A stretch of DNA of 64,000 bases from Smittia aterrima (lineage: Eukaryota; Arthropoda; Insecta; Diptera; Chironomidae): the NCBI GenBank assembly GCA_033063855.1, contig CP093829.1:3172243-3236242 (forward strand). The letters are read 5' to 3'. The notes under the pieces were generated by a model. The model searched no databases, was not told the DNA's origin, and saw only the letters and a list, made by a program, of their open reading frames with translations. The position numbers and the translations under genes were made by a program. How positions within the stretch are numbered: the first letter of the stretch is position 1; every line of letters begins with the position of its first letter. Of the stretch, positions 11,428 to 22,382 are shown in pieces.

Positions 11428-12455
11428 ACGAGCGTTACAATGTTTGTAGACTAAAACAAAATATTTTGTGAAGAAGCCATCACAAGACTTAAATTTTAAA
11501 TAAAGCGGGAGAAAAGATTTTTCTTAAACATTGAAATTGCGTAACGAATGTTTCAAATTATTACACAACGAGGGGAATCAGGTTGAGCTTTAACAATAAG
11601 TTCAAGATCAGAAGAAAACATTGAAAGCGGATCGCAAATCTACATTTTTGTTGATATGCGAACTGATAAAAAGCTTTAAGTTTAACTAAATCTGATAATA
11701 GAATGTTCCGTGAGTTGAATTGCGAAGGAAGTTGAGGGAATTAACGCGAAGTTGTGAGATAATTAGTCAAGTGAATGTTACACGAATCATTTATACCGCG
11801 CAAATATAATAAACAAGTCGCGCAAATTCAGTGCTAACGACGTTGAAACAAGTTTCAGCGCAGACGACGAGACTTTCACTCAACAGCCCTGAACCGCTCG
11901 ATTTACGAAAAAATTTCCTCGTCTCTCTCAGTGTATTTTGAAATGTCTCACCGACTTGTTGTGTGAACACATTCACTGAATTTTATCAAGTGTGGCCTTT
12001 AGACGACAGTCAATAAGATATTTACTACGTTGAGGATATTTCTTAAATCGCTAATTGATTGATTTGAAAGTGAGTGCCATTAAACAGCTGATTTTTGAAT
12101 TGTTCGGTAATGAACTTTGTCACTCGTTGACGTAAGGAGAGGAAGCGTTTGTGATTTAAATCGATCGCGAGGTCGAATGAAGCACTAGAAATTGTGTCAA
12201 TGAATTAAAGAAGTTGCCGGCGATATTTATTCAAAAATAATTTAAAATTGGACTTTAATTTCTTTTAATTGTTGACTCAACAAAGTGTTGATAAGTGTCA
12301 ATTGCCGTTTTTGGCGAGACGATGACATATTATCTTCATTAAGATAAGCTGCGTTAAACGCGACGACACAACACAAAAGCTATTAAGCCATTAAATGCGT
12401 TGTTAGATAACAGATCCTCTCTTCCGATAGGTGTGAAGCGTTGCAACTCTTAGTC
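11428..12455. other. intergenic: P5A-ATPase 3' end and SLC5 transporter promoter
   Basis: The left end holds the P5A-ATPase 3' UTR with AATAAA at 11499-11504. The remainder is the probable promoter and 5' UTR of the SLC5 gene. A TATAATAA at 11805-11812 is followed about 26 bases later by TCAGTG (11829-11834), a weak TATA/initiator pair. No coding sequence seen. Confidence 0.45.
11499..11504 (+). terminator. poly(A) signal of the P5A-ATPase gene
   Basis: AATAAA 72 nt after the stop codon, followed by GCGGGAG. Confidence 0.5.
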
Positions 12456-14931
12456 ATGGGCAGCAACATTCAGGATGGATTCAAGTTCGATGCCATCGAC
12501 TACGCAGTGTTCGGAGCGATGTTAGTGTTCAGTGCAAGTGTAGGTGTTTATTTTGGCTACTTTAACAAGACGAAGTCTAAGCGCCAAGCCAGTTCACAAC
12601 GTCATCAAGACAACGAAGCAATCACCGAAAAGAAAAATACGGATTTCGGTTCAAAGTCCATGTTGGAATATTTATTAGGAAGCCGAAAGTTGAAACCATT
12701 TCCAGTAGCAATGTCACTCGTCGCGAGCTATATCAGCGGAGTGACAGTACTTGGAACACCAGCGGAGATTTACAATTTTGGAACTCAATACTGGCTCATC
12801 GTCTTTCCTATCTTCCTCATGGGCTTCATCGTCTCATACGTCTACCTTCCCGTTTTCTGCTCATTGAAAGTTGGAAGCTCATATGAGGTTTGCTATTTTT
12901 GTTATCTTATCGTCAATCATAAAATCTTATTCAATTAACGTTTTAGTATTTGGAGTTGAGGTTTAATCAGCATGTGAGAACCATTGGAAGCATCATGTTT
13001 GTCATTGACGAAGTAAGTACAGAAGAACTTTAAGCGAAACATATCGTAAAGACTTATTTGAGCTGGCGGTGCAATGTTCTGTGATGTAAATATTTCTCTC
13101 AACATGAAGGTTGACGGTTCGAGCCCCCACCAAGTCAAGGATTTTTCTAAAACAAAACGAATAACTTTTTATAAGGAATTCTGCCTTAGAAGTTCATTAT
13201 GTTTCCAAAGCTGTTGATATTTGGAGATATTAATCTGATGAGGCTATAGCAATCTCGATTCCACAGTTCAGAATGCTTTATTTGGCACTAGAACTACTTA
13301 CTAAGACAAACAAAGTTTTAACCGACTTTGGAGGGACATTTTCAATTTTTTTTAAATTAAAAATCTATAAACTTTCTTAATTGACTTGAACACCCACGCG
13401 AATATAAAAAATTAATTTCTCAAGGAAAAAAAAAATACTTTCGAGTGATACGCTTGAAAAGTGAAACGAACGGAAAACATTTGATTGGTTTTAACGAAAA
13501 TTTCTTTTCTCTTCTTTTAGCTTCTCTTCCTGCCAATCATCATCTACGTGCCAGCCTTAGCAATGAATCAAGTCTCTGGGATTGATCTTCACTTAATTGG
13601 AGGAATTGTTTGCGTCATCTGCGTGTTTTACACTCTCGTCGGAGGCATCAAAGCTGTCGTGGCGACAGACGCATGGCAAATCTGTATAATGTTTCTCAGC
13701 GTCGTGGTCGTCGTTATTCTTGGTTCGTTCAACTTCGGAGGGCCCGCTAAAGTTATTGAGAAAGCGTTTGAAGGAGGAAGAATTGAATTTTTCAAGTGAG
13801 TTAACTGAAAACAATTTAAGATTTGCTCTAACTCTTCAATTTACTTTCAGCTTCAGTCCATCGCTTTATGAACGTCAAACATTCTTCAGCGTTGTCATTG
13901 GTGGATTTTTCTACTGGACAAGCTTTAACTCTGTTAATCAAACGATGGTCCAACGATACATGTCACTGCCAAATATGAAGAAAGCTCGACGTGCGATTGC
14001 AATCTTCGTAGTCGGAATCATTTTATTCGTCTCGGTTTGCTGTTACGCTGGACTTTTGATCTACGCAAAGTATTCAAATTGTGATCCTCTTACGACTGGA
14101 ATGGTTAAGCAAGATGATCAACTTTTCCCGATTTATGTGATGGAAACGGTTGCAGAGTGGAAAGGAATTGCGGGACTCTTCATCGCTGGAGTTTTTGGAG
14201 CTGCTTTAAGTTCGCTCTCTGTCGTACTTAACTCAACTGCTGCTGTGCTGCTCGAAGATATTCTCAAAGGTTGTTTCAAGGTCAAACCAACAGAGAAGCA
14301 AGCATTGATTTTTGTGAAAAGTTCAATTCTTGTGCTGGGAGCAGCAGCGATGGGATTTTTATTCGTCGTAGAGAAGCTTGGGGGAGTTCTTGGTGTGGCG
14401 ACTTCTTTAACTGCGATTGCTGCTGGAACGACGTTTGGAATATTTTCTCTTGGAATGTTAAATCCTTACGCCAATTCAATGGGAGCGATCTTTGGAGCAG
14501 TTGCTGGTGGAATTTTGTCTGGATGGGTCTCGCTTGGATCTCAAGCAGCAGTCGCCAGTAAACAAGTCGTGCCACACAAACTTCCAGTTTCAGTCGACGA
14601 ATGTCCTTTTGGAAACTTCACAGGAATCGTTGAACGAGATTATCCTGATGAATCGGGAGTTTTCCCTCTTTACAGACTGAGCTTTCATTGGATCAATCCA
14701 ATTGGAATATTCACGGTTTTGATTGTTGGAACGATCGTCAGTTATCTGAGTGGAGGACAAAAGCTCGATCAGATCGATCCAGAGCTTATCTCTCCCGTCA
14801 TTCATCGCTTTCTGCCGGCCGACACATTCACAAACTTTGGAATGGCAAGCAAAAGCAAACGACTCAAAGAAAACATGGAACTTAATGTCAGTCGGCTTTA
14901 CGCTGACGACGACGAAACAATCATAAGTTGA
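12456..14931 (+). CDS. SLC5-family sodium-coupled solute transporter (SMVT/SMCT-like)
   Basis: A sodium:solute symporter of the SLC5 branch that in insects groups with sodium-dependent multivitamin and monocarboxylate transporters; the substrate cannot be read from sequence. Exons: 12456-12887, 12947-13012, 13521-13795, 13851-14931, giving 617 aa with about 13 membrane helices. Diagnostic segments are FDAIDYAVFGAML (first helix), LLGSRKLKPFPVAMSL with ISGVTVLGTPAE, YTLVGGIKAVVATDAWQ (SSF signature), and FNSVNQTMVQRYMSLPN. The loop after the first helix is unusually long and polar (about residues 33-65). The C-terminal tail is acidic (YADDDET). The start is the ATG at 12456; a non-ATG extension upstream is ignored. 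Intron 2 (508 bp) is much longer than the others and carries a tRNA-like repeat. AATAAA at 15072 may end the transcript. Confidence 0.93.
13055..13140 (+). mobile_element. tRNA-like sequence, possible SINE relic in SLC5 intron 2
   Basis: The segment contains an A-box-like TGGCGGTGCAATG and, 52 nt after its start, a B-box-like GACGGTTCGAGCCCC followed by CCACC, the order and spacing of a Pol III internal promoter. The T stem pairs poorly, so this is unlikely to be a functional tRNA. A tRNA-derived SINE relic is the best reading. Similar but weaker pairs occur near 39208-39272 and 49408-49474. Confidence 0.35.
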
Positions 14932-15220
14932 TCGTACTTAAATAATGTTTTACCTTTAGCAAGTTTGACCGTCACGGAAGAAAAAACTTTTTTACTAAGC
15001 GATAAAAAGACTGTGATAACGATTCAATGGGAACTTATGAAAAATATTTTGTTTTATAGTCAAAAAAGAGAAATAAATAATTTTTGTAAAATGAAGTTTG
15101 AGGCTCAAGCATGTTCGACACATCGCGATACTGAAAACATTTCTTTCAGCTCCTTTATTAAGTTGGACAAGCTTTGTCTAACGAACACGTCAGTCTCAGC
15201 CGGGATCCTCTCGGTGAGGG
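14932..15220. other. intergenic between SLC5 transporter and ionotropic receptor
   Basis: Short spacer on the plus strand. AATAAA at 15072-15077 is the likely 3' end of the transporter transcript, leaving under 150 bp for the receptor promoter. No other gene seen. Confidence 0.5.
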
Positions 15221-17111
15221 ATGAAGTTGACTTTAATTTTTCTGCTAGTACTTGTCATCTTCTTCAGCAGCAGCTCTTGTAGCTTACAGCGAAGTTTATA
15301 TCCGATAGCGATTAAAGAATACGTTGAAAATGATTTCGTGAAGAACGGGATCAACTTTGAAATCATCTACAATTCGAAAAGTGCATTGGTCGACGAAACA
15401 ATCAAACTCCTCAAGTCAAGCGCTTATCGAGTGAGCAAAGTGAATCTACAGCAGAAATCTTTTAAGTTCAATAACTCAGTGATTGCAATCTTCGACAAAT
15501 ATCAAGCTTTTAAAAAGTTTGATCTTAAAATTGAAAGATTTTTGTCTGACGTTTATAACCTACACATTCTCGTCATTTGCCTCGACATTACAACAAGAAA
15601 GATCGTGAGAAACAGTCCAAGCATAGAGTATCCGATAAATCAATATTTGATCGAGGAGCGAGGACAAATTTACTTGAAAGAGTCGAGGCTATTCTCAAAA
15701 CAAGCTTGTTACAAGCTCCAACTGATCGAAATCAATAAATTCTCATCCAAGAACTCAAAATGGATGACGACAAAGTTTTCAAACGCCAAAATTGAAAACT
15801 TCTATGGCTGCAAACTTTCGGTTTGTGCACTTGTAAGCCATTTCCCTGAACATCAATACAGTTGGACCGTTAACGAGAATGGAACAGTTGAAAACATTTT
15901 CACTAAAGGATATTTGTTCAGTTTAGCTGATGAATTGAGCATTCAACTGAATTTCACAACGGAAATGTGGCTGGCAACTTTCAAAGAAGCTCCATATTTG
16001 AATCTGAATGAGCAAAAGCTTTATTATGAGCAGCCACCATGTGATTGGTATATTGCGATAACAGGAATTATCGCCAAATATTATGACATAATTTATGCGA
16101 CTGCACCTGTCGGCACAAGTATTTTTACGATCATCGTTCCTCCTGGAGCTTACTACACTTCTGAAGAGAAATTCATTCTGCCTTTCGATGAGTTAACATG
16201 GATTCTTCTCGCCTTGGTTTTCGCCTCAGCTTTTACTGTCGTTTTACTTGTGAAGCTTTCGAGATCACAATCTATTTCTGATTTCGTCAATGGCAGAAAC
16301 GTTTCAACTCCTGGATTGAATATTGTCGCAGCTTTCATGGGAATCGGACAGCTCACACTTCCCAAACGAGACATAGCGAGGATGTTTCTCATAAATTTTA
16401 TTATCTTCAGTTTGATCATGAGAACTGCTTACCAAGGAGTTTATTTCACTTTCCTGACAACAAACCCACAAAAAAAACCGATCAGCTCATTGGAAGAGCT
16501 CGTGGAAAAGAAGTTTCCTGTCTACACGGTCTTCAAAGCTCAAGGAGGAGCATTGGATTTAGATTTCCTGAAACCGTAAGTTTGACTTTTATTTAATAAA
16601 TTACTAAAACTTTCAAGCGATATCTTACAGACTTAACATCGTTACTGTGTCTTATCCTGAAATGGCATCACTGTACACCGAAATACAAAGGCCAAATTTC
16701 ACAAAATGTATCTTTGATACTTCGGATGAATTTACAACAGCGACCAAATATTTATATGGCTTGGACTTTGTTGACCTAAAATTAAACCTTTTGAGCGTGA
16801 TCGAGATCATAACTTTGAGTCAGTATTTCGACAAAAGTTTGATTGACAAAGTTTATATTGACAGCGGAGTTTTGAATGCTTGGAAGAAAATATTTGAATA
16901 TTTCGCTGAATTGAAAGTGAGAAAAGACAAAGAATCAGATCTTGTGGTTCTCTCGATGGATCATCTCTCAACTGGCTTTACCATTTGGCTTTGCGCTCTT
17001 TCAACCTCAATAATCGCGTTTATTGGAGAGCTTTGCACATTTTGGATACCGAGAATCTTCTCTCGCGTCTGGAATCGTATCAGAACACGAAGAACAACTC
17101 AACAAGTCTAA
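15221..17111 (+). CDS. divergent ionotropic receptor (IR, iGluR-related chemoreceptor)
   Basis: Insect ionotropic receptors are glutamate-receptor relatives used in taste, smell and temperature sensing. Two exons (15221-16575 and 16631-17111) give 611 aa. A signal peptide is evident (MKLTLIFLLVLVIFFSSSSC). The extracellular ligand-binding lobe includes TTEMWLATFKEAP and IIVPPGAYYTSEEKF. The first membrane helix is at about residues 326-346 (TWILLALVFASAFTVVLL), then a pore region with FMGIGQLTLPKRD, a second helix (MFLINFIIFSLIMRTAYQGVYF), the S2 lobe (SSLEELVEKKFPVYT), and a third helix (FTIWLCALSTSIIAFIGELC). The glutamate-binding residues of true iGluRs are not recognisable, as expected of a divergent IR. 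The ligand and the orthologue cannot be named. The gene converges with the protease gene, with 155 bp between stops. Confidence 0.88.
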
Positions 17112-17180
17112 ATAATTATTTTGCACTTACTCTGATTGGATTTAAGTTTTGAAATGTAACTTTTCATGTTTTTGAAATGT

Positions 17181-17197
17181 AATAAATTGAAAATAAA
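17181..17197 (+). terminator. poly(A) signals of the ionotropic receptor gene
   Basis: Two AATAAA hexamers, at 17181-17186 and 17192-17197, 70-86 nt after the stop codon. Confidence 0.5.
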
Positions 17198-17233
17198 TTA
17201 ATTGTGTGTCAGAAAAATGAAAACCTCAAACAA

Positions 17234-17239
17234 TTTATT
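17234..17239 (-). terminator. poly(A) signal of the trypsin-like protease gene
   Basis: AATAAA on the minus strand about 28 nt past the protease stop codon. The convergent receptor and protease transcripts therefore end within about 50 bp of each other. Confidence 0.5.
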
Positions 17240-17266
17240 CAATCTCATTTCAATTATAATTTGTTT

Positions 17267-18274
17267 TTAGATTTTCGCAATTTGCAGGATCCAAGGTCTG
17301 ATAGAAGCAATTCGAGTGTAAACTCCAGGAAAATCCGGACTAGCGCATTCATTTCCAGGACCGAATGAAACCAAACCAACGAGCTTTCCATCCGAGAGAC
17401 GACGAACGGCTATTGAATACAAAAATAATAAAATCAATTCATTTGTGACGATTGATGGAAACTTACGTCCTCCACTGTCACCTGAGGATCACAAAGCACT
17501 TTGATTAGCAACAGAATAATTTGTTTGTTTATTTCTTTATCTCACCAGAGCAAGCATCTTTATCAAGAGCAAACGCACAGACCATGCGCAACGTCACACC
17601 TCCGTCCGCTGCAATAACATTCATTAAGAGAACAAATAAATTTCGGCGATTCACTTACAAAGATATTTTCGGTGACACTGAAGTTGGTTGCTAATTAGGA
17701 GGGTCACTGCTCGAAGCACATTAGGAGATTCATTGACGTCTCTTGTGTCACCTTCAAGCAGAGAAATAATTGTGTGAAAGATAAGACTTTAATTGTTTAA
17801 ATCTTCATTACCCCAGCCGCTGACGAGAACTGGAGTTTTCTCAGGCAAAGCTTCTCCATAAAACGGCAAAGAAATTTCCTGCTTCGTAATGTCATCGATT
17901 TTGATCGAAGTTTCTAGTCTAAGCAAAGCAACGTCGTAGTCGTAGGTTAATGAATTGAATTTCGAATGAACTGTTACACTCGCGACATTGTGGATCTCAA
18001 TGGTTTCTGTTTTGGTCGAAGCTCCGACGAGAACCGATAAATACTTTCCCAACCTTCCGAATGCACAATGAGCTGCTGTGATCACGTAAGTCTCGCTGAT
18101 AATTGCGGCACCGCAAATATGAAAGTCGAAATATCGAAGTGACGCTTGATATGGAGCTTCCTCAATTCGAATTTCATCTCCTCCAACAATTCTTCCTTGA
18201 AGTCGATCACCTCGCAAGCAATAGCTCGAAGAAATCAACACAGCAAACAAACCAAGAAAAACTAACAACTTCAT
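17267..18274 (-). CDS. secreted trypsin-like serine protease (S1A)
   Basis: Secreted chymotrypsin-fold protease, probably digestive or extracellular. Five minus-strand exons: 18274-17812, 17751-17659, 17608-17546, 17481-17467 (only 15 nt) and 17409-17267, giving 258 aa. A signal peptide (MKLLVFLGLFAVLISSSYC) and short propeptide precede the activation site QGR/IVGGDEIRIEEAPYQ. The catalytic triad is seen as His in VITAAHC, Asp in YDYDVALLRL and Ser in GDSGGPV. The DACSGDS run puts Asp at chymotrypsin position 189, giving trypsin-like (Arg/Lys) specificity. The catalytic-serine motif is assembled from three exons. The frame extends 39 codons above this ATG without a signal-like sequence, so the later ATG is preferred. 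Confidence 0.93.
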
Positions 18275-18368
18275 TTTGACTCCTCGCAACCGACTGAATT
18301 CATCCGAAGAAACTCTGAAGCTCTTTAAAGCATCTTCGCTTATCTCAGCCGCAATCTTTTTATTGAAA

Positions 18369-18374
18369 TTTATA
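18369..18374 (-). promoter_or_regulatory. TATA box of the trypsin-like protease gene
   Basis: TATAAA on the minus strand about 95 nt upstream of the signal-peptide ATG, a usual distance for a short 5' UTR. No strong initiator is seen 30 nt downstream. It supports starting translation at 18274, because the longer upstream frame would begin within a few bases of the TATA box. Confidence 0.5.
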
Positions 18375-18534
18375 CTCACAACTACCGACAATTAAATGTG
18401 TGACAACAATAAACTTTATTGTGAACACGAACGAGATAGCGAAATCTAAAAATTTCTGCGAAAACATTAAATCTTTATGAGATTTTGAGTTCTAAGCTTT
18501 GAAAGAGAAAAGCTTTTAAGGAAAATCTAAACTT

Positions 18535-20103
18535 TTATTCTCTCGTTTCAAAAATAATTTCAATTGGATTTTTCGAGCGAAGAACGAGATCAGTGATGAA
18601 AACAATTTCTTCTCTTGTCGTTACTGGTAAAACTTTGAACTTTGTAAGAACTTTCGTGAGCATTAATTTAATTTCAAGCAGAGCGAATCTTTGTCCAATG
18701 CAGTTTCTCATTCCAGCGGAGAACGCGATGTACGAGAAGTTGCTTCGTTTAGCAGAATTTTCTGGTAAGAAGCGATCAGGATCAAACTTTTCTGGATCTG
18801 GATAAACTTCTGGGTCACGATGAATATCAAAAATGTGAATATGGAATGTCGTTCCTTTGGGATGAGTCACGCCATCGTTACTGAAGTCTTCAGAGAACTC
18901 TCGACTGATGAAAGGCACTGGAGGATAAATCCTCATCGATTCCTTGACTAATCGATCCAGATATTCCATTTTGTTGAAATCATCGATGGTCAGTTCATCT
19001 TTGTCGTTTTCAGTTAAAACTTTTTTAATTTCTTCTAAAAGCTTTTCTTGCGCGTCAGGATTGTGAGCGAGAAGAAGCAAAGTAAATGTCATTGCAGCTG
19101 AGGTTGTGTCATGTCCTTCAAAAGTAAAAGTATCAGTCTCTTCCATAATTCCTTCATCATCGATCAAGCCATTCTGTTGAGCTTGAAGCAAAGTATCCAT
19201 CATAGCGTATCTTCTTTTCTTTGATCGGAAATAAACATTTTCTGAAACTTCTTCTGAATCCTTTTCTTCTCGACTCTCACTGTTTGCCTTGAAGTCGAGT
19301 TTTCTACGATTGATGATTGATCTGGTGAAGTCATGCGCTGGCTTGAGAACATCGTCAAGTTTCTTTTTATGACCGAGCAAGGAGTACAACGAATCAATTA
19401 AGAACCAAGGTCGTGTCAGTCTGAAGAGCAAAAGCGTTCCAATCTCATAAATTTTGTTCCGATAATTAACTCCGTCATTGCCAAGTTCGCTAAGTTTCAC
19501 TCCCATCGCAGACTCACAAATTGTACTCAAAGTGAATTGAGAGGAAATGGGAACAATGTCAACAACTTTCCCAGTTTGAAGCTTTAAAATGTCAACTAAG
19601 CGATCACTTTCCTCTTTAAAAACTTCAAAGAATTCTTTAAGAATGTCAAAGTGAAAAGTTGGCGTCAACATTCGTCTTCTGGAGTGCCACTTCTCTCGTT
19701 TGCTTGTTAACAATCCTGTTTTCAAGAACGGAGTCAGAAGGTTATAGATGAAGCCTTTATCGATATGCTTCGATGAACTCAGCAGCTTCTCAGCATCTTT
19801 CGCTCTGATAACATTATAATTTAACTTTCGGAAGAATTTGTGTCGATAAGAAACTTTAAATTCAGCCGCGCAGCTTCGAATAAAAACAAACATTTTTTCT
19901 AAAAAAACCAATCAAAATAGTAGCAAAGGTCGTTAACTGATAAGAGAAATCTCCTCACCTGGAGAGTAGCCGACAAGGTTGAATGAATTTTTTATCAACG
20001 GCACAGAAGTCTTGCTGAAGTTTTTGATTGGACTCTGAGTCACAGCTTCGCTAATCTTCCAGATAACAAAAATCGCCAACAAGGCGATGAATAAAGAAAG
20101 CAT
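18535..20103 (-). CDS. cytochrome P450, CYP4 family (copy A)
   Basis: Microsomal haem-thiolate monooxygenase of the CYP4 type; insect members hydroxylate fatty acids, hormones or xenobiotics. Exons 20103-19959 (145 nt) and 19898-18535 give 502 aa. A hydrophobic ER anchor opens the protein (MLSLFIALLAIFVIWK). The WHSRRRMLTPTFHFDIL C-helix motif, the CYP4 I-helix motif DTFTFEGHDTTSAA, the K-helix ExxR in KESMRIYPPVP, and haem-binding FSAGMRNCIG with Cys at about 448 are all present. Intron position and first-exon length match the neighbouring copy, so the pair is a tandem duplicate. The stop codon lies inside an AATAAA (18534-18539). Copy A and copy B share a 155-nt near-identical tract. The substrate cannot be predicted. 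Confidence 0.96.
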
Positions 20104-20141
20104 TTTACGAGTGTGAGCGAACTCGTGAAGTTTAAAAATGC

Positions 20142-20175
20142 GACTGAGCGGTGTCGAGTTCTCTCTGTCTATTTA
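20142..20175 (-). promoter_or_regulatory. TATA-like/initiator pair of CYP4 copy A
   Basis: Minus strand: TAAATAG at 20175-20169, and a perfect arthropod initiator TCAGTC at 20147-20142 whose A is 30 nt downstream. The ATG follows about 40 nt later. The spacing is as expected for a TATA/Inr core promoter. The copy B 3' end may overlap it, since the intergenic gap is only 194 bp. Confidence 0.55.
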
Positions 20176-20297
20176 TTTCAGTTATAAATTTTTAATTCAT
20201 TGGCGCTTAATTTAATCTTATCAACTTCAAAGATTGCGAGTTCATCGTGCAGTTTTAAAAATAGTTTTTGTGTATCATTTCCACATAACTTTGATAT

Positions 20298-21862
20298 CTA
20301 ATCGCGACGGTTGAAAATCATTTTAATCGGAAATCTCGATCGGAGAATAATGTCAGCGAAGAAAATAATTTCTTCTCGTTTTGTGATTGGTGTTATTCGA
20401 AAGCTTCGAATGATTTTGGTGAGCATGGTTTTCAGTTCAAGTAGAGCAAATCGTTGTCCAATACAATTTCTCATTCCAGCTGAGAACGCGATGTACGCAA
20501 AGTTACTTCGATTGGCGCAGTTTTCGGGAAGGAAACGATCAGGATCAAACTTTTCTGGGTCCGGGAATATTTCAGGGTCACGATGAACATCAAAAATGTG
20601 AATATTGACAAGACTTCCTTTCGAATGAGTCAAACCATCGTGAATCAGATCTTCAGACAGTTCTCGACTGATGAATGGCACTGGAGGATAAATTCTCATC
20701 GATTCCTTAAGAACTCGATCTAAATAATCCATTTTATTGAAATCATCGATCGTCAGTTCCTCTTTGTCACTTTCGCTTAGAACTTCTTGAATTTCTTCGA
20801 AAACCTTTTCTTGAACGTCAGGATTGTGAGCGAGAAGTAGTAAAGTAAATGTCATTGCAGCTGAGGTTGTGTCATGTCCTTCAAAAGTAAATGTATCAGT
20901 CTCTTCCATAATTCCTTCATCATCGATCAAGCCATTCTGTTGAGCTTGAAGCAAAGTATCCATCATAGCGAATCTCTGCTTCTTTGATCGATAATAAACA
21001 TTTGAGTCCTCAATATTCTGGTTGAGCTTTTTAGTTTGAAAGAAACTGTTTCGTCTTTGATTGATAATTGATTTCGTAAAATCATGAACTGGTTTGAGTA
21101 CAAAATCGAGATCTGCTTTAAAGCCCAGTGCAGCGAATATGAAGTCGTACATCAACCAAGGACGAAGCAATCGATATAAAAGCTTCTTTCCTATTAAATA
21201 AATGTTTTTGTGGTAAACGTCTCCATCGTTCCCAAGCTCACTGAGCTTTACGCCCATCGCAGATTCACAAATCGTGTTCAAGGTAAATTGAAACGACACT
21301 GGAATGATGTCAATGTTTTTGCCGACTTTTTCCTCCAGCGAGTTCACTAACCGATCACTTTCTTCCTTAAAAACTTCTAGGAACTCCTTGAGAATATCAA
21401 AGTGAAATGTTGGAGTCAACAATCGTCGCCTTTTATGCCATTTCTCGCCTTTACTTGTCAACAGTCCAGTTTTTAAAAAAGGTTCTAGCAAAAGGTAAAT
21501 GCTACTCTTATCAATGTGCTTCGATGATCCCAAAATCTTTTCTGCGTCACGAGCCCGGCAAATCTCAAAACTGTATAATCCAAAGAAGTAATGCCGGTAA
21601 GAGCGCTTGAACTTCTTGGCACAGTTCCGTGGAAACATAAACACTTCCTCTGAACAAAAAAAAATATTTTGAGCTTCAGACTTTGACCAGAGTTGATAAG
21701 AAAATAAAAAATCAAACCTTCATTGAAATACGCCAATTGGTAAGAATTCTTCAATTTCGGAATTAAATCATCGCTGAAGTTTTCAAGTGCATCGTGGCCA
21801 ACGTAATCTTTCATCCGCCAAAGACACCAAACGATGAACACTCCTAACACGTAAAGCAACAT
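20298..21862 (-). CDS. cytochrome P450, CYP4 family (copy B)
   Basis: Second CYP4-type monooxygenase, upstream of copy A on the same strand. Exons 21862-21718 (145 nt, same as copy A) and 21649-20298 give 498 aa. The ER anchor is MLLYVLGVFIVWCLWRM. WHKRRRLLTPTFHFDIL, DTFTFEGHDTTSAA, the ExxR of KESMRIYPPVP and haem-binding FSAGMRNCIG (Cys at about 444) are intact, so it should be functional. The region between the F-G segment and the I helix is the most divergent from copy A, including a shorter linker. This is where CYP4 substrate recognition sites lie, so the paralogues may differ in substrate. An initiator-like TCAGTT lies about 50 nt upstream of the ATG. Confidence 0.96.
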
Positions 21863-21910
21863 TGTCGTCTTAAAAAAATCGCGTTCTGATCGCGTACAGC
21901 GAAATTAATA

Positions 21911-21916
21911 AACTGA
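21911..21916 (-). promoter_or_regulatory. initiator of CYP4 copy B
   Basis: TCAGTT on the minus strand, matching the arthropod Inr, about 50 nt upstream of the start codon. No clear TATA box is found 30 nt before it. Confidence 0.35.
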
Positions 21917-22359
21917 CGACGTTGTTTTGAGTTTTGTTTACATGCTATCACTTTTTTTTCTTAAATAGATTTCTTATCAGAAGCGAGCTACATAATAAGT
22001 AATAACACTTGAGCTTTTGATAGAGAATGAATCAACAGAAAATAAATATTTGAAGCTTCCAAAATTGAAACTTATTTTTATCACGTGATATTCAAAATAT
22101 TCCATCCTCAACTCATCCATCCAGGTCACTCTCTTCAATTATGTATTGAAGCTCAAAACTCAAATTTTCGAGAATGAAACTCCATCACACGCAAAAAAAG
22201 ATTTAATTGGCAAGTTCGCATTTATTTCCTCTTTCCGGCTCGTATGTTACCTGAACATGGCGAGGGCAATTCATGAGTGGGATGACGAGCCATGACGACG
22301 CAACAAATCGGTCCCTCGCTTACAATTCAGCTCCAGCTTTAATCACTCTAATTGGGAAA

Positions 22360-22382
22360 TGATGATGATGATAACGATGATG
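22360..22382. repeat. GAT trinucleotide repeat
   Basis: Interrupted (GAT)n run followed by a homopurine-rich stretch; a microsatellite. Confidence 0.8.

Noticed and set aside
13055..13140. Functional tRNA gene in SLC5 intron 2
   Set aside because: The T stem has only two good pairs and no matching acceptor stem is visible, so a tRNA-derived repeat relic is more likely.
14271..14575. Antisense and alternate-frame ORFs over the SLC5 last exon
   Set aside because: Shadows of the strongly conserved transporter exon.
18275..18391. 39-residue N-terminal extension of the trypsin-like protease
   Set aside because: It would precede the signal peptide with charged sequence and would start almost at the TATA box; the ATG at 18274 gives a classical secreted protease.
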